A DNA stretch of 64,000 bases from Bacillus sp. OV166. GTDB lineage: Bacteria; Bacillota; Bacilli; Bacillales; Cytobacillaceae. A program made the position numbers and the translations under genes. Positions 27,343-36,616 of this stretch are shown in pieces. A model generated the notes under the pieces. The model was not told where the DNA came from. It saw nothing but the letters and a program-made list of their open reading frames with translations, and did no database searches. The stretch lies in contig NZ_FXWM01000001.1 in the NCBI RefSeq assembly GCF_900177675.1, positions 433,501-497,500 on the forward strand, read 5' to 3'. The stretch's first letter is position 1. Each line of letters begins with the position of its first letter.

Positions 27343-27687
27343 TTCTACCACTCCTTATGTAATTCTAAATTGTGTAGAGTAAGGGTCACTGTCCCATACA
27401 CTTGCCCACTCAAATAATGGAATTAAATTTATCATAGTACAATACTTGAAAATCTCAAACTTCTAATAACCCCTAGAGCCATTCCTTCTTCATATAGATA
27501 GGTAAGGGTATGAAGTTATTGCTCCCTTTTCCCCTGAAGATGTTCGCCAAGCTTATTCGGTAATTGAGACTTTTTAAAAGGTTTTAAAGGAAAGTAAAGG
27601 GAAAATGTTGAATTATTATAGTTAAAGCCTATCTTGGAGGGACGGAGCAATGTTCCAGACCTTCACATTAGAGGAACAGGAGAAACT
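27343..27687. other. Intergenic stretch
   Basis: Divergent region between the glycosyltransferase and the DUF6241-type gene. A short open piece near 27505-27570 reads VIAPFSPEDVRQAYSVIETF then stop and may be a gene tail. I see no clear operator. Confidence 0.4.
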
Positions 27688-28191
27688 ATGAAAAAAATAC
27701 ATAAAAAAATATGGATCCCAGTAGTACTCGCGGGGGTATTAATTGGGGGATATTTATATCTTGATAAGGAAAACGTCACTGTTAGGGTGGGAACTGCACC
27801 TAGTGGCGAAAAAGTGGTCCAAGTAAATGAACAAAATAATAAGGTTGATCGTGAATTTCCGTTAAGCATGAGTGAAAACTCTGTTCAGCAAGCCATACAT
27901 AACATGTCACATCAAAAGGTATTAGCGAAAAAAAAATGGGGTGCTTTGCCATTAACGCCTGAACGGGTTAAAAGATTATTACAAGTGGTGGAAGCAAATA
28001 AGAAAAAATATGGAAATGCTGATTTATATTTAAATATATTAAGATCTTGGGATAAAGGCAATTTTGATCATGTCGTTAATAACCACAATGCCATTTGGTC
28101 GCTACAGGGTGGCACGGTTGGAAAGGCTAATGGCATAGCCTCACCTGAAGAGGAAATGGAATTTATACAGGAGAATTTCGATGTTGAGTAG
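27688..28191 (+). CDS. Membrane-anchored DUF6241-type protein
   Basis: 167 residues from the ATG at 27688, preceded by GAACAGGAGAAA; an upstream in-frame TTG would add 18 non-conserved residues. A Lys-rich start and one hydrophobic helix (about residues 8-24) give a signal anchor, so the rest is outside the cell. The C-terminal part has HNMSHQKVLAKKKWGALPLT, then RVKRLLQVVEANK and HNAIWSLQGGTVGKANG, a pattern I associate with DUF6241 proteins of bacilli. Function unknown. No operon partner. Confidence 0.65.
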   Translation: MKKIHKKIWIPVVLAGVLIGGYLYLDKENVTVRVGTAPSGEKVVQVNEQNNKVDREFPLSMSENSVQQAIHNMSHQKVLAKKKWGALPLTPERVKRLLQVVEANKKKYGNADLYLNILRSWDKGNFDHVVNNHNAIWSLQGGTVGKANGIASPEEEMEFIQENFDVE

Positions 28192-28276
28192 AAAGAAGCG
28201 TTCATTTGGAGCGCTTTTAATTTGATGTTTTCGAGATAGCATCAAAAAAGGGCTGATCTGTTCTTATTTTGTTTCG

Positions 28277-28291
28277 TATCGCTGGGCGATA
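28277..28291. promoter_or_regulatory. Palindrome TATCGC-TGG-GCGATA upstream of MerR-type gene
   Basis: Perfect 6-bp arms with a 3-bp spacer, 55 bp before the start of the helix-turn-helix gene. The same palindrome recurs at 29091-29105 in front of a decayed copy of that gene, which suggests an autoregulatory or partition-type site. Confidence 0.55.
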
Positions 28292-28345
28292 TATCTTGCA
28301 AATGAATCAATAAACCTTCATATTTAATAGAAAAGGAGGTCCGAT

Positions 28346-29053
28346 ATGCGACGTGATATACAATCGAATGAACGAGCTTTCTCATCCAAGGAAGTGGCAG
28401 AAGAAGTTGGGATTGCAACACCAACTGTTCGAAAGTATGGCCAAATCTTAGAACGGAATGGATATGAGTTTTTAAAAGATGGCGATCGGCGTATCTTTGT
28501 TCAATCTGATATCGGAGCGCTTATAGCGCTACGCGATACGGATAAGCCCCTAGACGATACAGCTAAAGACCTTGCGTATCAACAAAAGGAAAGATTAGTA
28601 GATTTCAATGAAACGGAAATTGCGGTACCCGATACATATGAAAATTTACCCCAAGACCCTAATCAATTAAAAGAGATTTTAAAGGTTTTAGTCAATGAAC
28701 TTGCCGCCACGCGTGAAATGAATGTCCAACTGACAAACGATATGTCGCAGCTTAAACTAACGGTTTCCCGACTCCAGCAAGATCACCATGTTATAAGTTC
28801 CAGTATTGCTAATTCAGCGCAAAAAACTCATGCTAAAATTGAAAAATTAACGGAACAACAAAATAACCATTATGAAACTTTGCTGCAGCAAGAAATACAA
28901 AAAAGTGAATTTTTACAAAAAGAAATTCAAAATATGCGGGACGAACTGGAAAAAGAATGGCGTTCACAAAATGATTTTAATAAGCGTTTAGAAGAAGCGA
29001 TACAAAAACCTAAGGAAAAATGGGAGAGGCTTTTCTCCATATTCCGAAAATAA
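28346..29053 (+). CDS. MerR-type HTH plus coiled-coil protein (DUF3967/RacA-like)
   Basis: 235 residues, ATG after AAAGGAGGTCCG. Residues 10-60 form a MerR-type winged helix (SSKEVAEEVGIATPTVRKY, then YEFLKDGDRRIF). A linker rich in Pro/Asp follows. Residues 105-215 are a long coiled coil ending in a basic, Trp-containing tail (KEKWERLFSIFRK). The layout is that of DUF3967 proteins, which are common on Bacillus plasmids, and of the DNA anchor RacA. It probably binds the flanking TATCGC palindromes. A decayed second copy follows at 29117-29199. Confidence 0.7.
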   Translation: MRRDIQSNERAFSSKEVAEEVGIATPTVRKYGQILERNGYEFLKDGDRRIFVQSDIGALIALRDTDKPLDDTAKDLAYQQKERLVDFNETEIAVPDTYENLPQDPNQLKEILKVLVNELAATREMNVQLTNDMSQLKLTVSRLQQDHHVISSSIANSAQKTHAKIEKLTEQQNNHYETLLQQEIQKSEFLQKEIQNMRDELEKEWRSQNDFNKRLEEAIQKPKEKWERLFSIFRK

Positions 29054-29090
29054 GGTGCCTGTTTTAGGTTTTTTTTGCTTACCTGTATCG

Positions 29091-29105
29091 TATCGCCGGG
29101 CGATA
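29091..29105. promoter_or_regulatory. Palindrome TATCGC-CGG-GCGATA, second copy
   Basis: Same arms as 28277-28291 with one spacer change, 38 bp after the stop of the MerR-type gene and just before the decayed second copy. Confidence 0.5.
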
Positions 29106-29116
29106 TAACGAATTAA

Positions 29117-29199
29117 ATATGAGTTTTTAATAGAGGTTGTTGGTGCATCGTTCTTCAATCCGACATTAATGCGCTTATAGCGGTACGCGATACGGACAT
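29117..29199 (+). pseudogene. Remnant of a second MerR-type/DUF3967 gene copy
   Basis: The stretch aligns with 28464-28550 inside the intact gene: shared ATATGAGTTTTTAA, then TCTTCAATC, GCGCTTATAGCG and TACGCGATACGGA-type blocks, with substitutions and small indels between. With the duplicated palindrome this shows a second, paralogous gene that was deleted almost entirely. Confidence 0.6.
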
Positions 29200-29280
29200 T
29201 CCTCCAAATTTCAACAAATTCCCGGGAAATATCTACAAATTCTGAGTATATAGCGACAAAATGCCACTATTTTCTTCTCT

Positions 29281-29322
29281 AAAAAACCACTTCCTAATAA
29301 AATTTAGGAGTGGTTTTTTAGT
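29281..29322. terminator. Bidirectional terminator between MerR-type gene and gutR
   Basis: AAAAAACCACTTCCTAA / TTAGGAGTGGTTTTTT stem with A-run and T-run; serves two convergent genes. Same core as the repeat terminators. Confidence 0.85.
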
Positions 29323-29365
29323 GTTAAAATTTACTGCCAAGCCTCTGGCCTTTATTAAAACACGG

Positions 29366-31900
29366 CTAAATATGTAAATTACTTTCAATTACATCATTAA
29401 ATTGTTCTACTTCTTTTCGAATACTGATGGTTGGTTCCCACGAATCAATAAGGTTAATAGCGATTTGATTTGATTGCAGTGCTTTTTCATTATCGCCTTT
29501 CTTAGAAAACATTTTGGCCATCCCATAATGATAATAAATTAGCTCAATCTGATTAGCGTTATTTTTGTGATAGAGAATATTATCAAACGCTGTTTCTGCC
29601 TTTTCAAATTCGTCGCAATTAACATAAGTTAAACCTAAATTAAAATATGCTTCAATCGTTTTTTCACCGCCATACATTGTGCTGATTTGATTAGCGGCTT
29701 CGTATAAATTGATTGCCTCTTCATAATTCTTTCGCAACAAGCTTAAGTCCCCGCGAACTAATAAAACTCTATGTTGGATAATAGGGGTAGTGGATATATC
29801 TATGACTTCTCTTAAAATTGCTTCTGCCTTTTCAGGATCGCTTGATTTTAAGAACAGTCTGGATTTTAAGGCAAGTCCCCAAACCTTTAAATCAAAAACA
29901 TCCGCGTAATTAGAATCTAAATGCTCTAGTATCTGAAGCCCGGCTTCAATTTGTTGAAGAGCTTCATCCAATTCATTGACTTCTATTAATGCCCAGCCTA
30001 CTGTATCAATTCGAAGAAAAGCTTCATGCGTTTTTTTATCCAATTGGTTGGCATAATCAGCGGCTTTCAGTCCGTACTCGATTCGGAGCGGCAAGTTAAT
30101 CCGGCTTAAAAAGTGACTTATGCGTGTTACCAGATCAATTAGCAGCTCCTTTTCTGGAACTTGGCTTGCCCACTTTATAACTTTAAGTATGTTCGGCCAT
30201 TCCTTCTTGATTTTATCCAAATCACGACCAAGCAGGTGACTCCAATAAACAGAATTTAGCTGCTCCCGTTTTAAATGGGTTTCTAAGTACTGAATATAAT
30301 ATCGGCTCCATCGACTGCGTGCTTCCTTTTCAAAGTCTTGATTCTCTAACAAGTGCTGCTCGCCATAAGCCACTACGGTTTGATGCCCAAGATAATATAA
30401 TTTCCCTTCTATCCGCTCTGGTTGGATCAGGGCAAAGGTCCGCATCTGTTCAACAGCATAATGATAATTTCGAACATCTAATCCAGCGGCTGCAGCCCAG
30501 CTCTCTTCATCAGGAGGTTTGCTGAAAAAACATAGCACCTGCCATAGACGCCGGGTACCTTCATCACAGCGTTTCCATGTCCGCCCAAAGAGGAAATCAA
30601 ACATTTCCAACAATGTGTAGCCGGCTTTCCCTAATTCCTGAATAAGTTGTTGAGCAGGAATGTCATCGTCTGAAATATAGGCTATGCTGAGTGCAATAGC
30701 TTTAGGGTTACCAGCAGTCGCTAAAAACAACTGGTGCTGGATTTCAGGAGATATATTCAATAACTGTTCTATCTTTTCTCGCTTATCTGGAGAGTTACAA
30801 GTTTGTAATTGACGGCGTACTTCATAAGTAAAAAAATCAAAAGCTTCAGTTTTTTCAAGACCCTTCAGCTGAATGGTAACCATTTCCCGAAAGGCCTCCC
30901 GATATTTTTGATACAAATTCTCACGAGAGGTTAGGATTACTTTAACACCTTGTGGGAGATTGGTAATGAAATCGTGAATATCACTTTCGGCAGTATCAAT
31001 ACTGTCTACAATCAGCAATACAGGTTCTTGCCGAGAATAATTCGCCAATGCATTACGGACAACAAAACGTTTTTCATTAATTGATTTATCTATTTGTTCT
31101 ACGCGTCCTAGTTGATAGGCAATTGTATTTAGGAAATCACTAAAGGTTAACCCTTTCCAATCAGCACTTACCCAGATTATGGATCTAAATGTTGGCCAAT
31201 TTTCGTCGACATTAACAGAATTCCCATGGAGTTTTTCCCCAACACAGGCATATGCTACTTCAAGCGCGATGGTCGTTTTTCCCATGCCAGCCCAACCAGT
31301 AATTGTACATACTGGTGAAGGAGAAAGCATCCACTGACGAATAGCTTCTAAGTCAAAACTCCTACCGATGAAGCCTCCTGACCAGCGAGTTGGCAAGTTA
31401 TGCGTCATTGGCTGTTCTTTAGGTGTAATAGTATTGCTTATTTGCGTATCAGGAAACAATCGATTAATTACATTTTCAATGTCTTCATCAAGCGGTGCAC
31501 CGAATGCCCCGTTATTTCGTAAGATTTTAGCTTTTTTTAGACATGAAACGACCCAGATAGGTAATGCAGGTTTAATTACAGGTATGGAAGTAGTCTCAAG
31601 TAGTTTTGTAAACCACTGTATATTCCTGTCAGTCTTTTCGATTATAACCCAGATAATTCCAAATAGTTTGCCGTCGTCAATTCGACCGGGAATATATTTT
31701 GGGCCCATTTGCCCTATCCAGCTTTTAATGGTGTTAGAAGAGACCCCAAGCTGGTAAGCGACTTTGTCTAAGTAAGATTGTCCAGATGTATTAACATCAT
31801 TTTTTTTCCTTCTGATCTTAAAGTCAGGATGGAGTTTTAAAGACTTAACACCAGATGATAACAGTTCCGCAAAATCTGTCTGGTCCTCAAGTTCAGCCAT
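29366..31900 (-). CDS. gutR: GutR-type transcriptional activator (HTH, NB-ARC NTPase, TPR)
   Basis: 844 residues, close to the ~829 of Bacillus subtilis GutR. The N-terminal helix-turn-helix lies near residues 44-70 (YLDKVAYQLGVSSNTIKSW). A STAND NTPase follows with Walker A GWAGMGKTT near 203-211, Walker B PVLLIVDS and sensor VILTSRE. The C-terminal third is a set of TPR-like helical repeats (about 600-830). GutR activates gutB when glucitol is present and binds ATP to form a stable activator complex. It is divergent from the dehydrogenase, transporter and kinase genes as in Bacillus. Without the context it could be mistaken for a STAND defence protein. Confidence 0.85.
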   Translation of the reverse strand: MAELEDQTDFAELLSSGVKSLKLHPDFKIRRKKNDVNTSGQSYLDKVAYQLGVSSNTIKSWIGQMGPKYIPGRIDDGKLFGIIWVIIEKTDRNIQWFTKLLETTSIPVIKPALPIWVVSCLKKAKILRNNGAFGAPLDEDIENVINRLFPDTQISNTITPKEQPMTHNLPTRWSGGFIGRSFDLEAIRQWMLSPSPVCTITGWAGMGKTTIALEVAYACVGEKLHGNSVNVDENWPTFRSIIWVSADWKGLTFSDFLNTIAYQLGRVEQIDKSINEKRFVVRNALANYSRQEPVLLIVDSIDTAESDIHDFITNLPQGVKVILTSRENLYQKYREAFREMVTIQLKGLEKTEAFDFFTYEVRRQLQTCNSPDKREKIEQLLNISPEIQHQLFLATAGNPKAIALSIAYISDDDIPAQQLIQELGKAGYTLLEMFDFLFGRTWKRCDEGTRRLWQVLCFFSKPPDEESWAAAAGLDVRNYHYAVEQMRTFALIQPERIEGKLYYLGHQTVVAYGEQHLLENQDFEKEARSRWSRYYIQYLETHLKREQLNSVYWSHLLGRDLDKIKKEWPNILKVIKWASQVPEKELLIDLVTRISHFLSRINLPLRIEYGLKAADYANQLDKKTHEAFLRIDTVGWALIEVNELDEALQQIEAGLQILEHLDSNYADVFDLKVWGLALKSRLFLKSSDPEKAEAILREVIDISTTPIIQHRVLLVRGDLSLLRKNYEEAINLYEAANQISTMYGGEKTIEAYFNLGLTYVNCDEFEKAETAFDNILYHKNNANQIELIYYHYGMAKMFSKKGDNEKALQSNQIAINLIDSWEPTISIRKEVEQFNDVIESNLHI

Positions 31901-31967
31901 AATGCCTCACACCTCCTATTATGTTATTTTACCAATCCATCTCTTTTTGTATATGAAAAATTAAAAA

Positions 31968-31994
31968 GTACAGTGCCGCTGTACGTTTATACAG
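31968..31994. promoter_or_regulatory. Three TACAG/CTGTA half-sites in the gutR-gutB divergent region
   Basis: GTACAG-TGCCG-CTGTAC is a perfect inverted repeat. Its right arm also pairs with a further TACAG (CTGTA-CGTTTA-TACAG). The two TACAG half-sites lie 21 bp apart, two helical turns. The cluster lies about 100 bp upstream of gutB. It is the best candidate GutR-binding site; this is inferred. Confidence 0.55.
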
Positions 31995-32091
31995 TCTAAA
32001 AAGCTACTAGATCATTGGGGCAGCAAGTAAAATCAAAATATAACAGAGGGAAATAAAATGTATGCACTTACAAAAAGAAAGGAATTTTATA

Positions 32092-33153
32092 ATGAAAAAC
32101 ACACTACCTACACACATGAAAGCAGCAATTATGCACAGTACAAGAGAAATTACAATTGAATCATTGCCTGTCCCGCAAATTGGTCACGATGAAGTTTTGA
32201 TTAAAGTAATGGCCGTTGGAATTTGTGGGTCGGATTTACACTATTATACTCATGGCAGGATTGGTAAATACATCGTTGAGAAGCCGATTATCCTTGGCCA
32301 TGAATGCTCAGGTGAGATTGCTGCTGTTGGAACGGCTGTTAATAGATTTAAAGTCGGTGATCGCGTTGCGGTTGAACCAGGTGTAACCTGCGGGTACTGC
32401 GAAGCGTGTAAAGAGGGTCGTTATAACCTTTGTCCAGATGTAGAATTTTTGGCAACGCCACCAGTAGACGGTGCATTTGTACAATATATAAAAATGCGGC
32501 AAGACTTTGTCTTCGCAATCCCGGATACACTATCCTTTGAAGATGCTGCCCTGATCGAACCCTTTTCTGTTGGAATTCATGCAGCGATGAGAACGAAACT
32601 TCAACCTGGATCAACCATTGCTATTATGGGAATGGGTCCAGTGGGGTTAATGGCTGTCGGTGCAGCCAAAGCATTTGGGGCAGGCACGATAATAGTGACT
32701 GATTTGGAGCCATTACGACTTGAGGCTGCCAAAAAAATGGGGGCAACTCATGTTATCAACATTCGGGATCAGGAACCACTCGAGGAAATCAAAAACATTA
32801 CAAATGGCAGAGGGGTTGACGTTGCTTGGGAAACAGCCGGGAATCCAGCAGCGCTGCAATCCGCACTGGCTTCCGTTCGTCGAGGTGGAAAACTTGCCAT
32901 TGTAGGATTGCCTTCCCAGAATGAAATCCCGCTAAATGTACCATTTATCGCAGACAATGAGATTGATATTTATGGCATCTTTCGTTATGCAAACACGTAT
33001 CCAAAAGGGATCAACTTCCTTGCTTCTGGCATAGTTGACACCAAGCATCTTGTGACGGATCGATATTCGTTAGCTGACACAAGTGAAGCGATGGAACGAG
33101 CCCTTAATTTTAAAAATGAATGTTTAAAAATTATAGTCTATCCGAATGACTAA
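32092..33153 (+). CDS. gutB: Sorbitol (glucitol) dehydrogenase, zinc-dependent
   Basis: 353 residues from the ATG at 32092, preceded by AAAGGAAT; an in-frame ATG at 32062 is less well placed. It is a medium-chain zinc dehydrogenase with catalytic zinc ligands C45 and H70-E71 (GHE). The structural zinc cysteines C100, C103, C106 and C114 lie in the GVTCGYCEACKEGRYNLC stretch. The Rossmann motif is GMGPVG. It oxidises D-glucitol to D-fructose with NAD+. It is first in an operon with a GPH sugar symporter and a fructokinase and divergent from gutR, which fixes the substrate better than the sequence alone. Confidence 0.88.
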   Translation: MKNTLPTHMKAAIMHSTREITIESLPVPQIGHDEVLIKVMAVGICGSDLHYYTHGRIGKYIVEKPIILGHECSGEIAAVGTAVNRFKVGDRVAVEPGVTCGYCEACKEGRYNLCPDVEFLATPPVDGAFVQYIKMRQDFVFAIPDTLSFEDAALIEPFSVGIHAAMRTKLQPGSTIAIMGMGPVGLMAVGAAKAFGAGTIIVTDLEPLRLEAAKKMGATHVINIRDQEPLEEIKNITNGRGVDVAWETAGNPAALQSALASVRRGGKLAIVGLPSQNEIPLNVPFIADNEIDIYGIFRYANTYPKGINFLASGIVDTKHLVTDRYSLADTSEAMERALNFKNECLKIIVYPND

Positions 33154-33180
33154 AACTGAACTAATGGAGAGGTATAATCT

Positions 33181-34593
33181 ATGATAGAAACAGGACAATT
33201 AGCAGGATTGAAGGCCAAAGGCAAAAATAGTTCCCGCTCTAGTAAGACTAGTACTGGTTTATCCTGGTTAGAACGATTTGGATACGGACTTGGTGATATG
33301 TCGTATAATATTGTTTTCCAATTTGTTAACGCGTATCTCCTTTTCTATTATACGGATGTCGGTGGGATTCACCCTGCGGTTATTGCAACTCTATTCCTTG
33401 TCGTACGAATTTTAGATGCTATTTTTGACCCAGTCATGGGGATGATTTTAGATAAGACCAACACGCGGTGGGGGAAAGCAAGACCATATTTATTATGGGT
33501 CTCCCTTCCGTTCGCGTTATTCACTTTCCTGTGTTTTACCAACCCTCACTTTGGCCCGACTGGAAACATTATCTATGCCTATGTTACCTATATTTTGCTA
33601 GGAATGTCCTTTAGTATGCAAACGATTCCAGTTAACAGCTTAACAGCGCGGATTACTAATGACGTGCAAGAACGAACCGTATTAACGACTACTCGGATGA
33701 TATTGGTTTATATAGGAATCCTACTATCCATTTCATTTGCAACACCACTTGCAACAGCATTTGGAGGGGAGAATCAAGAACTTGGATTTCAGATGACTGC
33801 TCTAGTCTATGCGATGGTAAGTATCGTTTTGAATCTCTTTAGCTTTTTTACAGTACGGGAGCGAATTGTCCCCAAAAAGAGCGAGAAACATGGAATTAAA
33901 ATGACGTTATCTGTTTTATTTAAGAACAAGCCTTTGTTAATTCTAGCCTCATCATTTTTGGCGTTTGCTATTGGATTTAATATTAAACTTAGTACCATGG
34001 TGTACTACTTTACGTACAATATCCATCAAAAGGAATTAGTGTTTTGGGGAACCGTTTTATTTTTTGGGGCAGCGTTAATCAGTAACTTATTTATCCCTGT
34101 ATTTTCAAAAAAATGGGGTAGAAAGAACGTGATGATTATCTCAGCTGCTATATCTCTTATTTCGTACATCGGGCTGCACTTTACTCCATATTCTTCAGTT
34201 ACGTTAATTTTATTTTGGTTATTTGCTTCGGGCTTTTTTACCACTCCTTTAAATACGCTAGCTTGGGGTATGATTGCCGATTGTGTAGATTATGCTGAAT
34301 GGAAAACTGGAGTTCGGGCTGATGGCGTGGTTATTTCCAGCATGAGTTTTACTAATAAATTAGGAGTTGCCCTCGCAGGGTCGTTCTCTGCCATTTATTT
34401 AGGGATAGCAGGCTATGTACCTAATGCAGTACAGACAGTAACTTCACTAAATGCTATTAAAAATATGAATGCATTGATCCCAGGACTTTTTATTTTACTT
34501 GCTGTATTAATCATAAGCTTCTATCCGTTAACAGAGAAAAAATATAAAAATATGATGTCAGATTTGGAGCAAAGATCAAAACAACCAGTTTAA
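33181..34593 (+). CDS. gutP: Glucitol:cation symporter, GPH family
   Basis: 470 residues, 12 hydrophobic segments, 27 bp after the gutB stop, ATG after GGAGAGG. GPH-family features: an early [10 protein letters not shown] helix, [16 protein letters not shown] near residues 77-92 and [13 protein letters not shown] just after, and the typical [15 protein letters not shown] near 362-376. It imports the sugar alcohol with a cation. The N-terminal ~25 residues are hydrophilic and Ser/Lys-rich. Substrate is inferred from the operon. Confidence 0.85.
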   Translation: MIETGQLAGLKAKGKNSSRSSKTSTGLSWLERFGYGLGDMSYNIVFQFVNAYLLFYYTDVGGIHPAVIATLFLVVRILDAIFDPVMGMILDKTNTRWGKARPYLLWVSLPFALFTFLCFTNPHFGPTGNIIYAYVTYILLGMSFSMQTIPVNSLTARITNDVQERTVLTTTRMILVYIGILLSISFATPLATAFGGENQELGFQMTALVYAMVSIVLNLFSFFTVRERIVPKKSEKHGIKMTLSVLFKNKPLLILASSFLAFAIGFNIKLSTMVYYFTYNIHQKELVFWGTVLFFGAALISNLFIPVFSKKWGRKNVMIISAAISLISYIGLHFTPYSSVTLILFWLFASGFFTTPLNTLAWGMIADCVDYAEWKTGVRADGVVISSMSFTNKLGVALAGSFSAIYLGIAGYVPNAVQTVTSLNAIKNMNALIPGLFILLAVLIISFYPLTEKKYKNMMSDLEQRSKQPV

Positions 34594-34625
34594 TTATTCT
34601 TTATATAAAAATTTAAATTTAGTAA

Positions 34626-35621
34626 ATGAGTGTGATAGATGTGCAAAATAATATAACTAGAAATCTTTCAGTTGTCTGTGTTGGAGAATTATTAATTGAT
34701 TTCTTTTGTACGGATATTGACAGGGATTTAATAAAGGGACGTCAATTTTTAAAAAGTGCTGGTGGTGCACCGGCCAATGTCGCAGCTGCCATTGCAGAAT
34801 TAGGAGGGGGGGCAGCGTTTTGCGGAAAAGTAGGGAAGGATCCATTTGGGGTTTTCTTGAAACAAACATTAGACGCTGCAAATGTAGATACCTCTATGCT
34901 TGTCATGGATGAGAAAGTACCAACCACTTTAGCCTTTGTTTCATTAAAGAAAAGTGGAGAGCGAGACTTTGTATTCCATAGGGGAGCAGATGCTTTTTTG
35001 ACCTTAGACGATATTGATCAAGATAAAATAAGGAATGCAAAGATTCTCCATTTTGGTTCGGCGACAGCTATGTTATCTGAGCCATTTTGCAGCACCTACC
35101 TAAATCTTATTTCCAATGCTAAAGATGAGGGACAATTTATTTCGTTTGACCCTAACTATCGAGGCGATTTATGGAAGGGAAGAGTCGATGAGTTTGTCAC
35201 AATTGCCAAAAAAGCAATCGCTTTAAGTGATTTTGTTAAGGTAAGTGATGAGGAATTGGAGATTATCACAGAGACTAAAGATCATGAAGAAGGTGTTAGT
35301 CTCCTTCATGAAATGGGAGCGGAAATAATAGCAGTTACGCTTGGTAAAAGAGGAACATTGCTGTCTAATGGAAAGAAAAATGAGATTGTTAACAGCATTC
35401 AGGTTACATCCATTGATTCTACAGGTGCAGGTGATGCTTTTGTCGGAGCAGCCTTATACAGATTTGCTGACTCTGAACAACTCAAAACTATTAGTAATGA
35501 TTTTGATACGCTCCATGACATCGTGTCTTTCGCAAATAAGGTTGGAGCGCTTGTTTGTACAAAAATAGGAGCTATTGAAGCATTGCCAAGTGGTTATGAG
35601 ATAGAAATTGCTAAAGTTTGA
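34626..35621 (+). CDS. fruC: Fructokinase, PfkB family
   Basis: 331 residues; the ATG at 34626 has only a weak upstream site, so translation may depend on coupling to gutP 32 bp upstream. A GTG at 34641 is the alternative. Ribokinase-fold signatures: GELLIDFF at the start, [16 protein letters not shown] near residues 46-61 and DSTGAGDAF with catalytic D270. It phosphorylates the fructose made by GutB to fructose 6-phosphate. It is last in the operon, followed by a strong terminator. The Bacillus subtilis gut operon has a fructokinase in the same place. Confidence 0.85.
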   Translation: MSVIDVQNNITRNLSVVCVGELLIDFFCTDIDRDLIKGRQFLKSAGGAPANVAAAIAELGGGAAFCGKVGKDPFGVFLKQTLDAANVDTSMLVMDEKVPTTLAFVSLKKSGERDFVFHRGADAFLTLDDIDQDKIRNAKILHFGSATAMLSEPFCSTYLNLISNAKDEGQFISFDPNYRGDLWKGRVDEFVTIAKKAIALSDFVKVSDEELEIITETKDHEEGVSLLHEMGAEIIAVTLGKRGTLLSNGKKNEIVNSIQVTSIDSTGAGDAFVGAALYRFADSEQLKTISNDFDTLHDIVSFANKVGALVCTKIGAIEALPSGYEIEIAKV

Positions 35622-35659
35622 ATGTAAATTACAAAAATGACAAATATTCTACTCTTTGA

Positions 35660-35702
35660 AAGAGGCTTCTCGTAATGGTAATTATGAGAAGCCTCTTTTT
35701 TC
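35660..35702 (+). terminator. Terminator of gutB-gutP-fruC operon
   Basis: AAGAGGCTTCTC / GAGAAGCCTCTT stem, 12-base loop, six-T tail. Confidence 0.9.
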
Positions 35703-36096
35703 ATTTCTTCGTATCAACATAGCTACTTACCACATCGTCTTGTCAAGTAAAGTTTGTGTATTTAGAACTGTGCAAGGAACCCATTCTAACTCGGAAAAAC
35801 AGGTAAATAGTGCTACGATTTTTAATATTTCCTTATATATAGTCAAAAAACCAACCCTTTGTCTTACTAAGAAAGAATCATATTCCCCTTATCCTCCGGC
35901 TGAAAATTCCCAGTTTTAATGTAAATTAGAAGGAAAGTACTAGATGAAATCCCACTCATTTCCAGAGGCGTTTGAATGTTCCCAGATCCTATGTTAAATA
36001 AATAGATAGGAATTTACTTCCAACGTAGTGTTATTGTCTGGAATTCGTGATTAATTAATTCCACGGCAAACTATAGGCAGAGGAGATGGAGAACAA
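35703..36096. other. Intergenic region upstream of the type VII locus
   Basis: No credible gene; a 35656-35919 open frame overlaps the terminator and has no ribosome site. It probably contains the esxA promoter, but I cannot point to certain -35/-10 boxes. Confidence 0.5.
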
Positions 36097-36393
36097 GTGG
36101 CTGGACAAATTCGTATGACCCCAGCGGAGTTAAAAGCTAAAGCGACTCGCTATGGGCAAAGTTCACAACAAATTGAGCAAATTTTAAGGGACTTAACTAA
36201 TTTACAAAATGAACTTCGTGGTGAATGGGAAGGCCGTGCCTTCCAAAGATTTGACGATCAGTTTAACCAGTTGAAGCCAAAAGTACAAAATTTTGCTCAA
36301 TTAATGCAGGAAATTAATACACAATTGAACAAGACGGCAGATGCAGTTGCTCAACAAGATGAGCAATTATCGCAGAATTTTGGGCTTAATTAA
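36097..36393 (+). CDS. esxA: WXG100 protein EsxA (YukE-like)
   Basis: 98 residues from a GTG at 36097 after AGAGGAGATGG. Two amphipathic helices flank a turn with WEG (the W-x-G motif) near residues 47-49. It is a four-helix-bundle dimer, the small secreted substrate needed by type VII secretion. The C-terminal [13 protein letters not shown] fits the disordered tail. It opens the locus but has its own terminator at 36468-36500, so it can be made in excess over the machinery. Confidence 0.92.
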   Translation: MAGQIRMTPAELKAKATRYGQSSQQIEQILRDLTNLQNELRGEWEGRAFQRFDDQFNQLKPKVQNFAQLMQEINTQLNKTADAVAQQDEQLSQNFGLN

Positions 36394-36467
36394 TTCATTT
36401 GCCTGACAAATGAAAGATGAGCATTAGATAAGTGGAATGTCATTAGGGGCTATGATCCCAAAAAACC

Positions 36468-36500
36468 AAAAGCCACGCGACAATTGTTGTGTGGCTTTTA
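36468..36500 (+). terminator. Terminator after esxA
   Basis: AAAAGCCACGCGACAA / TTGTTGTGTGGCTTTT stem with a near-closed loop. Read-through would supply the downstream genes. Confidence 0.8.
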
Positions 36501-36616
36501 TTCTTTGTTTGCAGCTAGCAGGCAACTAAAAAAGTCTCCCAACATATTAAAATGTTTTTATATAAAAATAGAAATCATTTCTTTATTACATACTAAAAAT
36601 TTCAGGGGTTGAGTGG

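Noticed and set aside
29366..31900. STAND NTPase as antiphage (Avs-type) defence protein
   Set aside because: HTH plus NB-ARC plus TPR architecture, length near 830-844 and divergent position to gutB-gutP-fruC identify it as GutR.
35656..35919. 87-codon open frame after fruC
   Set aside because: It starts inside the operon terminator and has no ribosome site.
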